Assembly: GCA_001787755.1 (NCBI GenBank)
Contig: MFYJ01000013.1
Span: 62,001-126,000 of the forward strand
Reading direction: 5' to 3'
Length of the DNA stretch: 64,000 nucleotides
DNA from: Candidatus Peribacteria bacterium RIFOXYB1_FULL_54_35
Lineage (GTDB): Bacteria > Patescibacteriota > Gracilibacteria > Peribacterales > Peribacteraceae
Part shown: piece by piece, positions 52,658 through 60,923 of the stretch
Position numbering within the stretch: position 1 is the stretch's first letter
Layout of the letters: every line of letters begins with the position of its first letter
The notes under the pieces: model-generated
Databases searched by the model: none
What the model saw: the letters and a program-made list of their open reading frames with translations, nothing else
Told to the model about the DNA's origin: nothing
Program-made: the position numbers and the translations under genes

Positions 52658-53413
52658 CTAATGCGCATGCCCCGCAGCCAGGAAGTACATGAGTGCGATG
52701 CCTGCAACCATGGAGAGCAGCTGAATGAACGCCTTCCGGGGGTGGTTTTCTTTGTGGAGTTCGGGGATGAGGTCGACCCCCGCAATGTAGAGGAAGTTCC
52801 CTGCGGCAAGCGGCAGCAGCACCTGTTCAATGTTTTCCACATGCGTGCTCAGCAGAAGAACGACCACCGCTCCAACGAGTGCTGTGAGTGCGGAGAGGAA
52901 GTTGAAAAAGAGCGCTCTCCCTTTGGGAAAACCGCTGTGCAGGAGCACAACAAAATCCCCTATCTCCTGCGGAATCTCGTGGAAAAGAACCGCAATGGTG
53001 GTCGAAATTCCCAGGGGGATACTCACGAGGTAGCTCGTGGCGATGAGGATGCCATCCAGAATGTTGTGCGCAGCATCGCCAACAAGAACGAGCATCCCCG
53101 CGGGATGGATGTTGGCCGTGCAATCGAGGTCATGGCAGTGCCGCCAGTGAATGAATTTTTCAATGACAAACGAGCCGAGAATACCGAGAAGGACAATAAA
53201 CATCGCATCCGGAAAATGAGGAGCATGCTCGGCAATTTCCGGGAGGAAGTGGAGGAAGACGCTCCCGAGCAGGGCACCCGTGGAGAAGCTCACAAAATAC
53301 AGGAGCACTTTCTTGAGTGCGCGGTCATGGAGCAGAAGAAACATGATCCCCACAAGTGAAACAACACTCACAAAGAGAACACTGAGGAAGATTATTAGAA
53401 TAGTTTGAGCCAT
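52658..53413 (-). CDS. ZIP family metal transporter
   Basis: 251 aa from ATG 53413; the frame is open further upstream, but TAAACT (53424-53429) lies 10 bases before this ATG and the first helix starts here. About eight hydrophobic segments, a His-containing loop (HWRHCHDLDC), and the two ZIP metal motifs: HNILDGILIA in helix IV and HEIPQEIGD in helix V. ZIP proteins import zinc, iron or similar divalent metals into the cytoplasm. Metal supply for the zinc-module proteins next door is an attractive but unproven link. Confidence 0.88.
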   Translation of the reverse strand: MAQTILIIFLSVLFVSVVSLVGIMFLLLHDRALKKVLLYFVSFSTGALLGSVFLHFLPEIAEHAPHFPDAMFIVLLGILGSFVIEKFIHWRHCHDLDCTANIHPAGMLVLVGDAAHNILDGILIATSYLVSIPLGISTTIAVLFHEIPQEIGDFVVLLHSGFPKGRALFFNFLSALTALVGAVVVLLLSTHVENIEQVLLPLAAGNFLYIAGVDLIPELHKENHPRKAFIQLLSMVAGIALMYFLAAGHAH

Positions 53414-53493
53414 AACAAAGAACAGTTTACAGAAGAAAATGTGTGCGCGGAATGATTCGGAGAGAATCTGTATCTTCTTAGGGAATCGGATTA

Positions 53494-53624
53494 GACACGG
53501 CGCCGTTTGTCGGTGAACATCATTGCTGCGGTGACGGCTGAGCAAAGCCAGTGAAGCTCCACGGGCTTACGCCCGTGGCCTCCTGCGGAGTCGGGTGAAA
53601 GTTTGATTGGAAACGGCGCTGTGT
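53494..53624 (-). mobile_element. MITE-like element, copy 1
   Basis: 131 bp with inverted ends ACACGGCGCCGTTT and AAACGGCGCTGTGT (13 of 14 match) and an internal hairpin CCACGGGC-TTAC-GCCCGTGG. It is flanked by TTAG and TTAA, a possible imperfect 4-bp target duplication. A second copy in opposite orientation lies at 61919-62084. Confidence 0.75.
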
Positions 53625-53631
53625 TTAACAT
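53603..53631 (+). promoter_or_regulatory. pgpA promoter, -35 inside the MITE-like element
   Basis: TTGATT (53603-53608) within the element, exactly 17 bases, then TAACAT (53626-53631) just outside it. The ATG of pgpA is 6 bases further on. Confidence 0.55.
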
Positions 53632-53637
53632 AGAACC

Positions 53638-54120
53638 ATGAAGCGTCTGACTACCTTCTTCCTGAGCTTGTTTGGTGTTGGCTTCATCTCCGGCATCGAG
53701 GGAACGCTCGCGAGCATCCTGAGTATCCCCATTATTCTGCAGATATACCCTCTCCTCCCCTCCTCTCAGCCGAAACGATTCCTCCTGTACGGGTGCATTT
53801 TCCTGGTGCTCATGGTGTTTGGCACTGTTGCCATCTCCCACTGCTCCCGGGCTCCCAAAGACAACGTGGACCAGTCTTTCATCGTGTTGGATGAAATGGT
53901 GGGCATGATGGTGGCACTCCTGCCCATGATGATGACAGGACAGTTTGTCTGGTATACCCCCGTCATTGCTCTCGGGCTCTTCCGCTTCTTCGACATAGTC
54001 AAACCCCTCGGAATCGGCGCGATCGACCGAAAGAATACTCCGCTCTCGGTGATGATGGACGACGTGCTCGCAGGAGCGTACTCCGCCCTTGTCCTCCTCT
54101 TTCTTATGAACGTACTGTAA
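53638..54120 (+). CDS. pgpA: phosphatidylglycerophosphatase A
   Basis: 160 aa with four hydrophobic stretches. The PgpA signature is recognisable in order: an N-terminal GFISGIEGTLAS segment (equivalent to the usual G-x-PGT-x-GS), FIVLDEMVGMMVALL, FRFFDIVKPLGIGAIDR, and SVMMDDVLAGAYSAL with the acidic DD pair. The enzyme removes the phosphate from phosphatidylglycerol phosphate in the membrane, the last step of phosphatidylglycerol synthesis. The promoter appears to be made partly by the transposon-like element upstream. Confidence 0.88.
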   Translation: MKRLTTFFLSLFGVGFISGIEGTLASILSIPIILQIYPLLPSSQPKRFLLYGCIFLVLMVFGTVAISHCSRAPKDNVDQSFIVLDEMVGMMVALLPMMMTGQFVWYTPVIALGLFRFFDIVKPLGIGAIDRKNTPLSVMMDDVLAGAYSALVLLFLMNVL

Positions 54121-54124
54121 GGCT

Positions 54125-54153
54125 TTGACAGAACAATCCTGGAAGTCAACAAT
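54125..54153 (+). promoter_or_regulatory. promoter of the coiled-coil protein gene
   Basis: Perfect TTGACA (54125-54130), a 17-base spacer and AACAAT (54148-54153), 9 bases before the ATG at 54163. Confidence 0.6.
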
Positions 54154-54162
54154 GACTATCCT

Positions 54163-55998
54163 ATGTCCCCTCTGAAGACCATCACATTCGAGGAATTGCG
54201 AGAGAGAAATGAGAACGCACTCACACGAGTCAACTACACTCCTGAAGGTGACTTCAGCGTTCTCACCGCCTATCAGCGGCGGAGAGTGCAACAGCTCCTG
54301 ACCGATCGTGCCCATTTGGAAGATCTCGCTTCCACCCAAAATCAGAGGGAATCGTACGGCATAGAGCATTGGCACAGTCAGTTCGTGCGTCTGCGCGATA
54401 CGGGAACTCATCCGGACTCCACGCTGGAAGGAGACGAGCTCCGGCAACGCATTTGGGATGCCGTGCCGAACTCACGCTTCAGGCGGTTCCAGGAGGCATT
54501 CTGCCACCCCCACCAGTTCATTGCCCCCCCATTCAAAATTCATGAGGGAAACCGGGTGGAATTCACCGGCAACCCAGACTTCAATACGATAAGTCTGGAG
54601 CCATGCCTCGTGAGCGCGGACCGCATCCCGGAGAAACTGGCAGAAGACCTTGGCCTGGTGGAATTGGAGGAATCGGACCGGAGCCACCCGTACGAGAGAC
54701 TGAAGAAGAAAGCGGAACTACATGCCATCGCACGCTTAAAGAAGATCTGGGAATCGGCGGTGCCGCTCCAGAGGGGGCATCACCGCATTCTCGCCATCCA
54801 GCAATCCACTACCACAGTGGATGCCCGCTACCCCGGTGTGGCAGAACCGGGAGATGGACTCGCTGGCACCATCCTCTATACGCGGGAAGAGGAGAACGGG
54901 AGAGAGCAGGCCAAAGCAGCAACAGAACCCCCGCGGCAGCTCTCTGTGCAACATTTCAGAAGCGTGTATTCCGCACATCGGAAAACATTCCACGAAGCAA
55001 AAGCATACAACAGAGAGATCGACCAGCTCGGCAAACTGCAGGAAGAATTGCAGCTGCTGAATACTCAGATAGACCGTGAGTGGAAAAAGGAGACGCCAGA
55101 GGAAGACAAGGATCGCATGCTTGCCGAAGCCCGCACACTGGTTGCACAGGGACATAAGTTGCTCGCAGCCTGCGAGAACAAATACAAAGTGCGGGCAGAC
55201 GATCTCCTCGCAGGCCTCACGGAGTTGGGACCGGAGAAGCACAAGCAGAGAATCAGTGCTTCTCTCAGTAAGATGGTCGCTGTTATCAACCGCCTGCAGA
55301 GCCGCTTCGAAGAGATGTACCCCAAAGGAGGGTATAACGAGCAGGACCAGATGGTCCTGGGGACGCACATCACACGGAACGAACGCTGCATGCGGCAATT
55401 CCGTGGTCACGTGCAGCAGAATGCGCCTGTTCTGGACAATGGTCTGGCTCTCTTTGGGGGGAAACCGCTCACAGAACCGCAAGTGGAGACCCAAACAACC
55501 GGCGTACTGCGCAGGATGCACATCCACCCGGACGACCTGAACGGGGTGCAGCTGCGCCCGTTCACTGTGTACGCCGGAAAACTGCGGGAGAAGTGCAGTG
55601 CACTCGGATCCGCCTTAAGAGCACGCAACCAGCGTGGTGCCAAAGACGCGGTAGTGCAGATGCATGTCATCGGGAAATTCCAGGAGGTACGCACCTGCTT
55701 TGAACAAATCAAACAATACGTCATTGATGGAGAGCGTATCCCCATAGCCCGTATCCGGGACTTCGTGCACCACATGAACGGGCTCTTCTCCACGTTCCAA
55801 GTTTTCCCTGATCACATTGTGGCAGGATACGAGGGGCCGTTCACGCATATGCGCGATGAGCTTGAGCGCATAGAGCAGGGACTTGCCTACTATGCAGACC
55901 GGGACGTAGACGTCGGCACGCGCGCAGAAATCTACAAGAGTCTGAAGCAGTACATTGAACAATTTGATATTGAGGAAATGGTCACAGCACTTGCCTGA
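54163..55998 (+). CDS. large hypothetical protein, probably coiled coil
   Basis: 611 aa, highly charged, with no signal peptide and no membrane segments. Residues about 260-420 are rich in heptad-like helix (EIDQLGKLQEELQLLNTQIDREW...), consistent with a coiled coil. The first 200 residues contain a globular-looking part with FEELRERNENAL and YQRRRVQQLLTDRAHLEDL. The C-terminal third is again helical. No catalytic motif stands out. It has its own promoter and is followed by a long non-coding region. I cannot assign a family. Confidence 0.75.
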   Translation: MSPLKTITFEELRERNENALTRVNYTPEGDFSVLTAYQRRRVQQLLTDRAHLEDLASTQNQRESYGIEHWHSQFVRLRDTGTHPDSTLEGDELRQRIWDAVPNSRFRRFQEAFCHPHQFIAPPFKIHEGNRVEFTGNPDFNTISLEPCLVSADRIPEKLAEDLGLVELEESDRSHPYERLKKKAELHAIARLKKIWESAVPLQRGHHRILAIQQSTTTVDARYPGVAEPGDGLAGTILYTREEENGREQAKAATEPPRQLSVQHFRSVYSAHRKTFHEAKAYNREIDQLGKLQEELQLLNTQIDREWKKETPEEDKDRMLAEARTLVAQGHKLLAACENKYKVRADDLLAGLTELGPEKHKQRISASLSKMVAVINRLQSRFEEMYPKGGYNEQDQMVLGTHITRNERCMRQFRGHVQQNAPVLDNGLALFGGKPLTEPQVETQTTGVLRRMHIHPDDLNGVQLRPFTVYAGKLREKCSALGSALRARNQRGAKDAVVQMHVIGKFQEVRTCFEQIKQYVIDGERIPIARIRDFVHHMNGLFSTFQVFPDHIVAGYEGPFTHMRDELERIEQGLAYYADRDVDVGTRAEIYKSLKQYIEQFDIEEMVTALA

Positions 55999-56109
55999 GA
56001 AACTATCCAGACAGAAACCCCCTGTAGCCAGATACCTACACCCTAAGCTGCAGAAGGTAATTTTTTGCAGTCTCCTCGCCATCTTCGCAAAGACATTGTA
56101 TAAGCTATG

Positions 56110-56868
56110 AATTTCTTCCGAGCCCTACTGTAAGCCAAAAATGAGATAACACTCTCGTACAAAAAATATATTCAAGAAACAGTATTTGGCTTTGGCTAGG
56201 GCTCTTTCTTGCATAGCAGGCATGCCATGAGTACGATGCCCAGATTTGCTCCGAAAAACGGAACGCAAATCAAGGCCATCAGCCTACGCCCTCAGTACAG
56301 AGGGCACCCTCGATCCTTCAGCGCTGACTACGGACTTACCACGGCTTCGGCCGACACGTCAGCCTAGTGACCCTTGCGGTCTCAAGAGATACACACAAAC
56401 AAACACACGTCCGGTCGGACAGACAAACAGTCTCTGTCCGACCGGACACATCTCGCTCCTTCCCACCACCGATGCTGTAGAGAGAATGGTGATCATGCAC
56501 ATGCCGAAGCACATACTTCTCCCAACTCCCTATGTTGGGCACAGAAGTCCTTGTCTTCTCCCGCATGTGTCCGTGATTACCATTCTCTCTGCTGTGCAAT
56601 GTTCGTGCCGCCGCAATAGAGGAGAGCTGGTGGCATGCACCCCCTTGCTCCCCAGTGTTCTCTGTCGCCCTCGTGCACAGTGTAAAAGAGCCGGTACGGG
56701 GACTTCGTCGGTCACGAGGAGAAACAAGAGACCAGAGCTCGGCAGCGGGTTGAGGGCTCCTCCCCTCACTGACCTACTTCACTGACTCAGTAGCTTCCTA
56801 GACTAGCTATTGATAGTCAGAAGGTCACACACACAAACAAAAAGGACCAGCCATTCTGGTCTTTTTTG
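56110..56868 (+). ncRNA. candidate large structured non-coding RNA
   Basis: Nearly 1 kb between genes has no convincing reading frame but many strong hairpins in series: GAGCCCTA (56120-56127) with TAGGGCTC (56197-56204); GCCCTC with GAGGGC (56288-56305); a perfect 15-bp stem between 56409-56423 and 56433-56447; a long stem starting GAGAGAATGGT (56480-56490) with ACCATTCTCTC (56579-56589) enclosing CCCAAC/GTTGGG; CCTCGTG with CACGAGG near 56669-56718; and a final intrinsic terminator. The left boundary is uncertain. It lacks RNase P, tmRNA and SRP landmarks that I would recognise. Confidence 0.45.
56842..56868 (+). terminator. intrinsic terminator of the structured region
   Basis: GACCAG (56845-56850), loop CCATT, CTGGTC (56856-56861), followed by TTTTTT, with A-U pairs extending the stem. 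The clearest classical terminator in the window. Confidence 0.85.
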
Positions 56869-56871
56869 TAA

Positions 56872-56980
56872 GGAATGTGGAATATGGAATGTGGTATATC
56901 GGGAAAGGAGCAAATGAGTAAAGACCAAAGGGAAAAAGCCCACATTCCACATACGATATACGACATTCCATATTCAATCC
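56872..56980. repeat. spacer stem-loop, TATGTGGAATG-word type
   Basis: GGAATGTGGAATATGGAATG on the left, CATTCCACATACGATATACG on the right. Confidence 0.7.
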
Positions 56981-56985
56981 CCCGA

Positions 56986-57486
56986 TCAGGCTCCCAAAAC
57001 GCTGTGCTCGTGCCTCAGGAGCCACTCCTTCCTCCATGCGCCATGCGCGTACTCCCCTACCTCCCCGGAAACAGGAACAACCCTATGACAGGGAATAAGC
57101 AGTGAAAGCGGGTTGCGGCCAACCGCGGAACCTACTGCCCGCACCGCTTTTGGATGGCCAATACCGGCAGCCACCTGGCTGTACGTTCTCGTTTCCCCGT
57201 AGGGAATGGTGATAAGATACTCCCAGACTTGAAGCTGGAAATCCGTACTCTGGATTGCGAGGGGCAGGGAGTGGAAATTATGCTGCGACCCCGAAAAATA
57301 CGCATGGAGCTGATCCATGCAGGGCTGGAGAATCTCGTAGACACCTGCATCTTCCCGTTCCCCTTCCACAAACAGAACACTGGAAATGCCACGCTCGGAT
57401 CCACGGACGAGAAGGAGCCCAATCGGACTCTCGTAGTAACTGTGGACATGCGCGGAAACACCCTGCATTTGCGAAAAGGATACCAT
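56986..57486 (-). CDS. ogt: methylated-DNA--protein-cysteine methyltransferase
   Basis: 166 aa from ATG 57486; a second ATG at 57468 lies 8 bases after TATCCT and may be the real, leaderless start. The N-terminal domain is the usual small alpha/beta lead (SPIGLLLVRG). The catalytic domain has FQLQVWEYLITIPYGETRTYSQVA, GNPLSLL-type context as RNPLSLLIPCHRV with the active-site Cys in PCHRV, and the end EWLLRHE. The enzyme takes the alkyl group from O6-alkylguanine irreversibly. It is divergent from the small membrane gene at 57527, 40 bases away. Confidence 0.93.
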   Translation of the reverse strand: MVSFSQMQGVSAHVHSYYESPIGLLLVRGSERGISSVLFVEGEREDAGVYEILQPCMDQLHAYFSGSQHNFHSLPLAIQSTDFQLQVWEYLITIPYGETRTYSQVAAGIGHPKAVRAVGSAVGRNPLSLLIPCHRVVPVSGEVGEYAHGAWRKEWLLRHEHSVLGA

Positions 57487-57513
57487 GTGAAAACGCGAAA
57501 AAAGAAAAAGTGG

Positions 57514-57519
57514 TACACT
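57514..57519 (+). promoter_or_regulatory. -10 box of the 72-aa gene
   Basis: TACACT, 7 bases before the ATG at 57527. Confidence 0.5.
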
Positions 57520-57526
57520 GCCTCCT

Positions 57527-57745
57527 ATGTTTCACCTCTTTCGGCGCTCCATCGCATACGTCTCACAGCAGCAGGCACGCTCAGCCGGCTCCGGGCTCCT
57601 CTTCAATGGACTCATTTGCGTTCTCTTCTCCATCGCTATCTTCACGAATCCCGATTTACTCGCATTCCTCGTCGCCACGTTCCTCCTGATCATCGGGGTT
57701 TCACTCCTCACCACCTGGTGGAAGATGCGGAACTGGATAAAGTGA
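57527..57745 (+). CDS. small membrane protein, 72 aa
   Basis: 72 aa with a basic N-terminus and two hydrophobic helices (about 22-39 GLLFNGLICVLFSIAIF and 43-62 LLAFLVATFLLIIGVSLL), ending in WWKMRNWIK. Likely an inner-membrane protein of unknown role; small proteins of this type are common next to unrelated genes. The start is supported by a -10 box 7 bases upstream. Followed by an ACGAG-type stem-loop. Confidence 0.7.
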   Translation: MFHLFRRSIAYVSQQQARSAGSGLLFNGLICVLFSIAIFTNPDLLAFLVATFLLIIGVSLLTTWWKMRNWIK

Positions 57746-57752
57746 GATAACC

Positions 57753-57818
57753 CGTTCTCTCGTTAGCTCGTTCCTCGTTCGAACAAGCCAACGAGGAAAC
57801 GAGCGAACGAATCAACGT
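57753..57818. repeat. spacer stem-loop, ACGAG-word type
   Basis: CGTTCTCTCGTTAGCTCG on the left; CGAGGAAACGAGCGAACG on the right; GTTCGAAC at the apex. Between convergent genes. Confidence 0.7.
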
Positions 57819-57846
57819 GAGTCATCCATGAGACAAACGCCCATCT

Positions 57847-59733
57847 TCAGGATGCCCTCTCGGTGTACTCCAGAACCTCCGAGAGCCACGGGTGCTCCTT
57901 CCAGAGGATCCTGCCGTACGGCGACTCCGGATCTTCCCAGCTTGGTGGCAGCACCTGCATGAGTTCTTCGTAGATCTGCTCTTTCTTCTCCTGATTCTGA
58001 AGAAGCTCGTAGCAGTGGAGTGCAATGCGGAAGTGCACCACACCTGCGGGCTTCTTCCCGCTCGCCTGTGCGAGAAGAACGTCCACACTCTCCTCATCCC
58101 CTTCTATCGCCCTCCCCCATGCCCAGAGCAACAGCACCATGCCATCTTCCCCTCCCGTGAGGGCTTCCAGCCGCCTCAGCTGGAGCTCAATGAGCACTTT
58201 CAGTCCTGAAGCTGTCTCTTCGTTCGCTGCATTCTCCAGCGCGAAGAGATCCGTTTCTACGGCCTGCGTGAGCATCTGCCGGTCGAAGCGGAACGTATTG
58301 GCTGCTTCTGCGTACCCCGCAATGGACCGGACCAGATTGCCTGCAGCAAACCACTGTTCCGCCCTCTCCATCATGATCTGCGCACGCGTCCACTTCCCGG
58401 CTGTGACGAGGAGAACAACGAGAAGGAGTGAGAGAACGAGGAGCACAGGACGATCCCATTTCTGCAATGACTCTCGCTCTGGAAGAACCGCCCCCAGCAT
58501 CATCCCGACAATGAGCCAGAAGAATGAGGCAGTGACAAGGACATCAAACCCGAAGAGAAGAGCGATACTCGCACCGAGTAGAGAGAGAAAACCTGCAAGA
58601 TAGTACCGTTGCATCTCCTCTTTCCTCCTGTGCCAGAGTTGGATCAAGAGACCGATGAGGAGACCGTAGTACGCGAGGAAGCCGAGCGGACCGAGCGTGA
58701 GGAGAAGATCGAGCGGCTTGCTGTGCGCACGATCAATGCGCGTGGTCAGCGACTCGAACCGCAGGATAGAGTCACTCATGGAGCGAGCGGAGAGAATGCC
58801 CACCGTCTCAAGCCCATACCCCTGCGGGCGCTCAGCAAGCATCTGCATGCCACCAGTCCAGATGAGGAGCCGGGAATCGACGGAGCGCTCAGACTCTGTG
58901 GGAACGGAGAACCGCTTGAGCATGTAATGCGTTCCCAGTGCGGCCAGGATAAGTGCGCAGACAACGAGCAGAGCCCACTGCTTCCTGCTCAGAATCCGTG
59001 CACGGCCGTGCATCCACACCGTGGCAAACAGAAATGCGATGCCAAGGCCGAGGATGGCGCTGCGACTGGCGGTGGAGAGGAGTACGACGATGTTGAGCAG
59101 AAAGAGGATGAGTCCTGCGATACGCCACCACCGGGGACCGAGCCGTGCAGAGAGAATGACGAAGGGAACAGTGAGCACCAGGAAAAGCCCCAGAGTATTT
59201 GGCTGCCCGATGAGCGAGAACGTGCGCCCGAGGAACACATCGCTCCCCCAGAGGAACGCGAGAGGATCGAGCGAAACAACCTGCAGCACTCCGTATGCCA
59301 CAATACCTACGTTGGCGATGACAATGGTTTTCACGAGAATGCGCCTCCCCTCCTCCGTCGTAGCCCCAAGCATGGCAAGGAGCGCAATGGTGACGTAGAG
59401 CATGTGCGTCAGCACGCCTTCGTAGCGCGGAGCAGAACCAAAGAAACTCAGCAGCGGTGCTACGGACCACAGGAGCGAAAGGGGCACAACGACAGCGAAG
59501 AGCAGCAGGCACCATCCTGCCCAGTGCGAGACGAGCCTCCCAAGCACGCCCAGTGAGGGGTGGAAAGCAAGAGAGACACAGAAAATAAGTGTGACAAAAC
59601 CAAGAATGAGAATCTTCGGGAGTCCGAATGCAAGGGATGGGAGTGGCACCACCAACCAGGATGCGAGAACGAGGCCAGCCCCAAACAGGAGTAGAAGCCA
59701 GCGGTCCACGGCACTTCTGCCAGAAGGCGTCAT
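57847..59733 (-). CDS. O-antigen ligase/polymerase-like membrane protein
   Basis: 628 aa from ATG 59733; in-frame starts further upstream lie inside the divergent gene. About eleven hydrophobic segments cover residues 10-430. The Wzy_C-type region is visible in the middle: GQPNTLGLFLVLTVPF, LLSTASRSAILGLGIAF, and after a large periplasmic loop, HSKPLDLLLTLGPLGFLAYYGLLIGLL. The last 170 residues are soluble and helical with a TPR-like look. Such enzymes ligate or polymerise glycans on the outer face of the membrane. Together with the two glycosyltransferase genes in the array it points to a glycosylated cell surface. Confidence 0.82.
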   Translation of the reverse strand: MTPSGRSAVDRWLLLLFGAGLVLASWLVVPLPSLAFGLPKILILGFVTLIFCVSLAFHPSLGVLGRLVSHWAGWCLLLFAVVVPLSLLWSVAPLLSFFGSAPRYEGVLTHMLYVTIALLAMLGATTEEGRRILVKTIVIANVGIVAYGVLQVVSLDPLAFLWGSDVFLGRTFSLIGQPNTLGLFLVLTVPFVILSARLGPRWWRIAGLILFLLNIVVLLSTASRSAILGLGIAFLFATVWMHGRARILSRKQWALLVVCALILAALGTHYMLKRFSVPTESERSVDSRLLIWTGGMQMLAERPQGYGLETVGILSARSMSDSILRFESLTTRIDRAHSKPLDLLLTLGPLGFLAYYGLLIGLLIQLWHRRKEEMQRYYLAGFLSLLGASIALLFGFDVLVTASFFWLIVGMMLGAVLPERESLQKWDRPVLLVLSLLLVVLLVTAGKWTRAQIMMERAEQWFAAGNLVRSIAGYAEAANTFRFDRQMLTQAVETDLFALENAANEETASGLKVLIELQLRRLEALTGGEDGMVLLLWAWGRAIEGDEESVDVLLAQASGKKPAGVVHFRIALHCYELLQNQEKKEQIYEELMQVLPPSWEDPESPYGRILWKEHPWLSEVLEYTERAS

Positions 59734-59737
59734 ATGG

Positions 59738-59747
59738 TACAATACTA
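59738..59747. promoter_or_regulatory. overlapping divergent -10 boxes
   Basis: TACAAT on the plus strand (59738-59743) and TAGTAT on the minus strand (59742-59747) overlap by two bases within the 21-base gap between two start codons. Confidence 0.5.
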
Positions 59748-59754
59748 GGATACT

Positions 59755-60810
59755 TTGCTGAGAAAGAACATCCTCCACCGGCGGCTCAGGGCCACAAAAC
59801 TCCACTTCCACCGGAAGAGACACAGGAGGAAACTCGCGCAGATCTTGCATCCATTTGCTGTGCTCGTCGTGAGCATGGTGGTTGCGACAGGAGTCATCAC
59901 ACATGAATCACTGACGAGAGCAGATATCCTCCCTCCGCTGCATAACTTCAGAATTCGCCCACTGGACAGCACGGAGATGGAGGTGGGCCAGAACCTGCGG
60001 CTGACAGCAGAGGGGTACTACGGGACATCACCTGTTGTCGTGAAAGCGCAGTGGAACCTTCTTGGAGATCAGAACTTGGGATACCTGATGGACTGCGGGG
60101 AAAGTCCGGATTGCACGTTCGTTGCGACGAATCCCGGCACAGCAGTGATAGAGGCGGAGGCGCATGATCAATTCGCCCATGTGACGGTGGATATCCGCGG
60201 GCCCGTGACCCCCGTGCAGAACACATTCACCGACACACTCCCCCCGTGGGCAGAACGCCCGATACTGGACCTGCGGCAGCGCAGCATCATCCACGGATAC
60301 GAGGACGGACGCTTTGGGAGCGCGGACACCCTGACGAGAGGACAACTCATCACGCTCATCTACAGGATGCTCCTGCACTTGGAACTCATCGCAGCACCAG
60401 CGAACTGCCGGCAGTACTACGACGACGTGCCGCCGGACCACTTCGCCTACGATGCCGCCTGCGTGTTCTACGCACGGGGCTGGTCTTCCGGCCTGCGTCA
60501 GTTTGACACAGATGCACCGGCGAGCCGCGCACAGGCGGCTCAGTTCATACACAGCATTCTCGGCGCACCGCTCCTTCGGCACTGGGGACTCACACTCGGC
60601 GACATAGCACAGGAAGGAGCGCTATACCCGGACGTGCCGGAAGACCACTACATGTTCTATGAGAGCGTCGTGCTCAACCGTGCGGGAATCATGACAGGGT
60701 ACGGAAGCGGGCTCTTTGGCCCGGAAGACACCCTCAATCGTGCGCAGGCGGCAACGCTCGTGCACCGGGCGCTGAGAAAAGCAGAGGAGCTGCAGCTACG
60801 GCTGTTCTAG
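59755..60810 (+). CDS. membrane-anchored SLH-domain protein
   Basis: 351 aa starting at TTG 59755. A basic N-terminus precedes one hydrophobic segment (about 32-48, HPFAVLVVSMVVATGVI) that may be a signal anchor. An Ig-like beta domain follows (LRLTAEGYYG...TVDIRG, about 80-150) and then three SLH-type motifs (DLRQRSIIHGYEDGRFGSADTLTRGQL; YYDDVPPDHFAYDAACVFYARGWSSGL; YPDVPEDHYMFYESVVLNRAGIMTGYGSGLFGPEDTLNRAQ). Probably surface-located and wall-binding. Divergent from the O-antigen-ligase-like gene. Confidence 0.82.
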   Translation: MLRKNILHRRLRATKLHFHRKRHRRKLAQILHPFAVLVVSMVVATGVITHESLTRADILPPLHNFRIRPLDSTEMEVGQNLRLTAEGYYGTSPVVVKAQWNLLGDQNLGYLMDCGESPDCTFVATNPGTAVIEAEAHDQFAHVTVDIRGPVTPVQNTFTDTLPPWAERPILDLRQRSIIHGYEDGRFGSADTLTRGQLITLIYRMLLHLELIAAPANCRQYYDDVPPDHFAYDAACVFYARGWSSGLRQFDTDAPASRAQAAQFIHSILGAPLLRHWGLTLGDIAQEGALYPDVPEDHYMFYESVVLNRAGIMTGYGSGLFGPEDTLNRAQAATLVHRALRKAEELQLRLF

Positions 60811-60821
60811 AATGAGGATTT

Positions 60822-60920
60822 GGGGCTGGGGTTAGGGTTAGGACATAGGAGAATAATCAACACTCAAAGAGCAGATCAATACATTCTCATCTCTAACCCT
60901 AGCCCTAACCCTAACCTTAG
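60822..60920. repeat. spacer stem-loop built from TTAGGG words
   Basis: GGGGTTAGGGTTAGG on the left and CCTAACCC-type words (CTAACCCTAGCCCTAACCC) on the right, with an unrelated 50-base loop. It lies between convergent genes. Confidence 0.7.
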
Positions 60921-60923
60921 AAC

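Noticed and set aside
56246-56785. 179-codon plus-strand frame in the structured region
   Set aside because: Low-complexity, non-protein-like composition, and it spans strong hairpins; no promoter or homologous look.
56040-56868. RNase P RNA, tmRNA, SRP RNA or a self-splicing intron
   Set aside because: I could not find the RNase P GAGGAAAGTCC core, the tmRNA tRNA-like ends, the SRP GGAAG/AGCAG loop, or intron core signatures on either strand. A covariance search would be decisive.
9408-57486. UGA recoded as glycine (genetic code 25)
   Set aside because: TGA ends several array genes exactly at the family C-terminus, and no in-frame TGA occurs inside conserved regions.
60822-60920. A real telomere or chromosome end
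   Set aside because: The TTAGGG words form an inverted repeat between two ordinary convergent genes, and the sequence continues on both sides.
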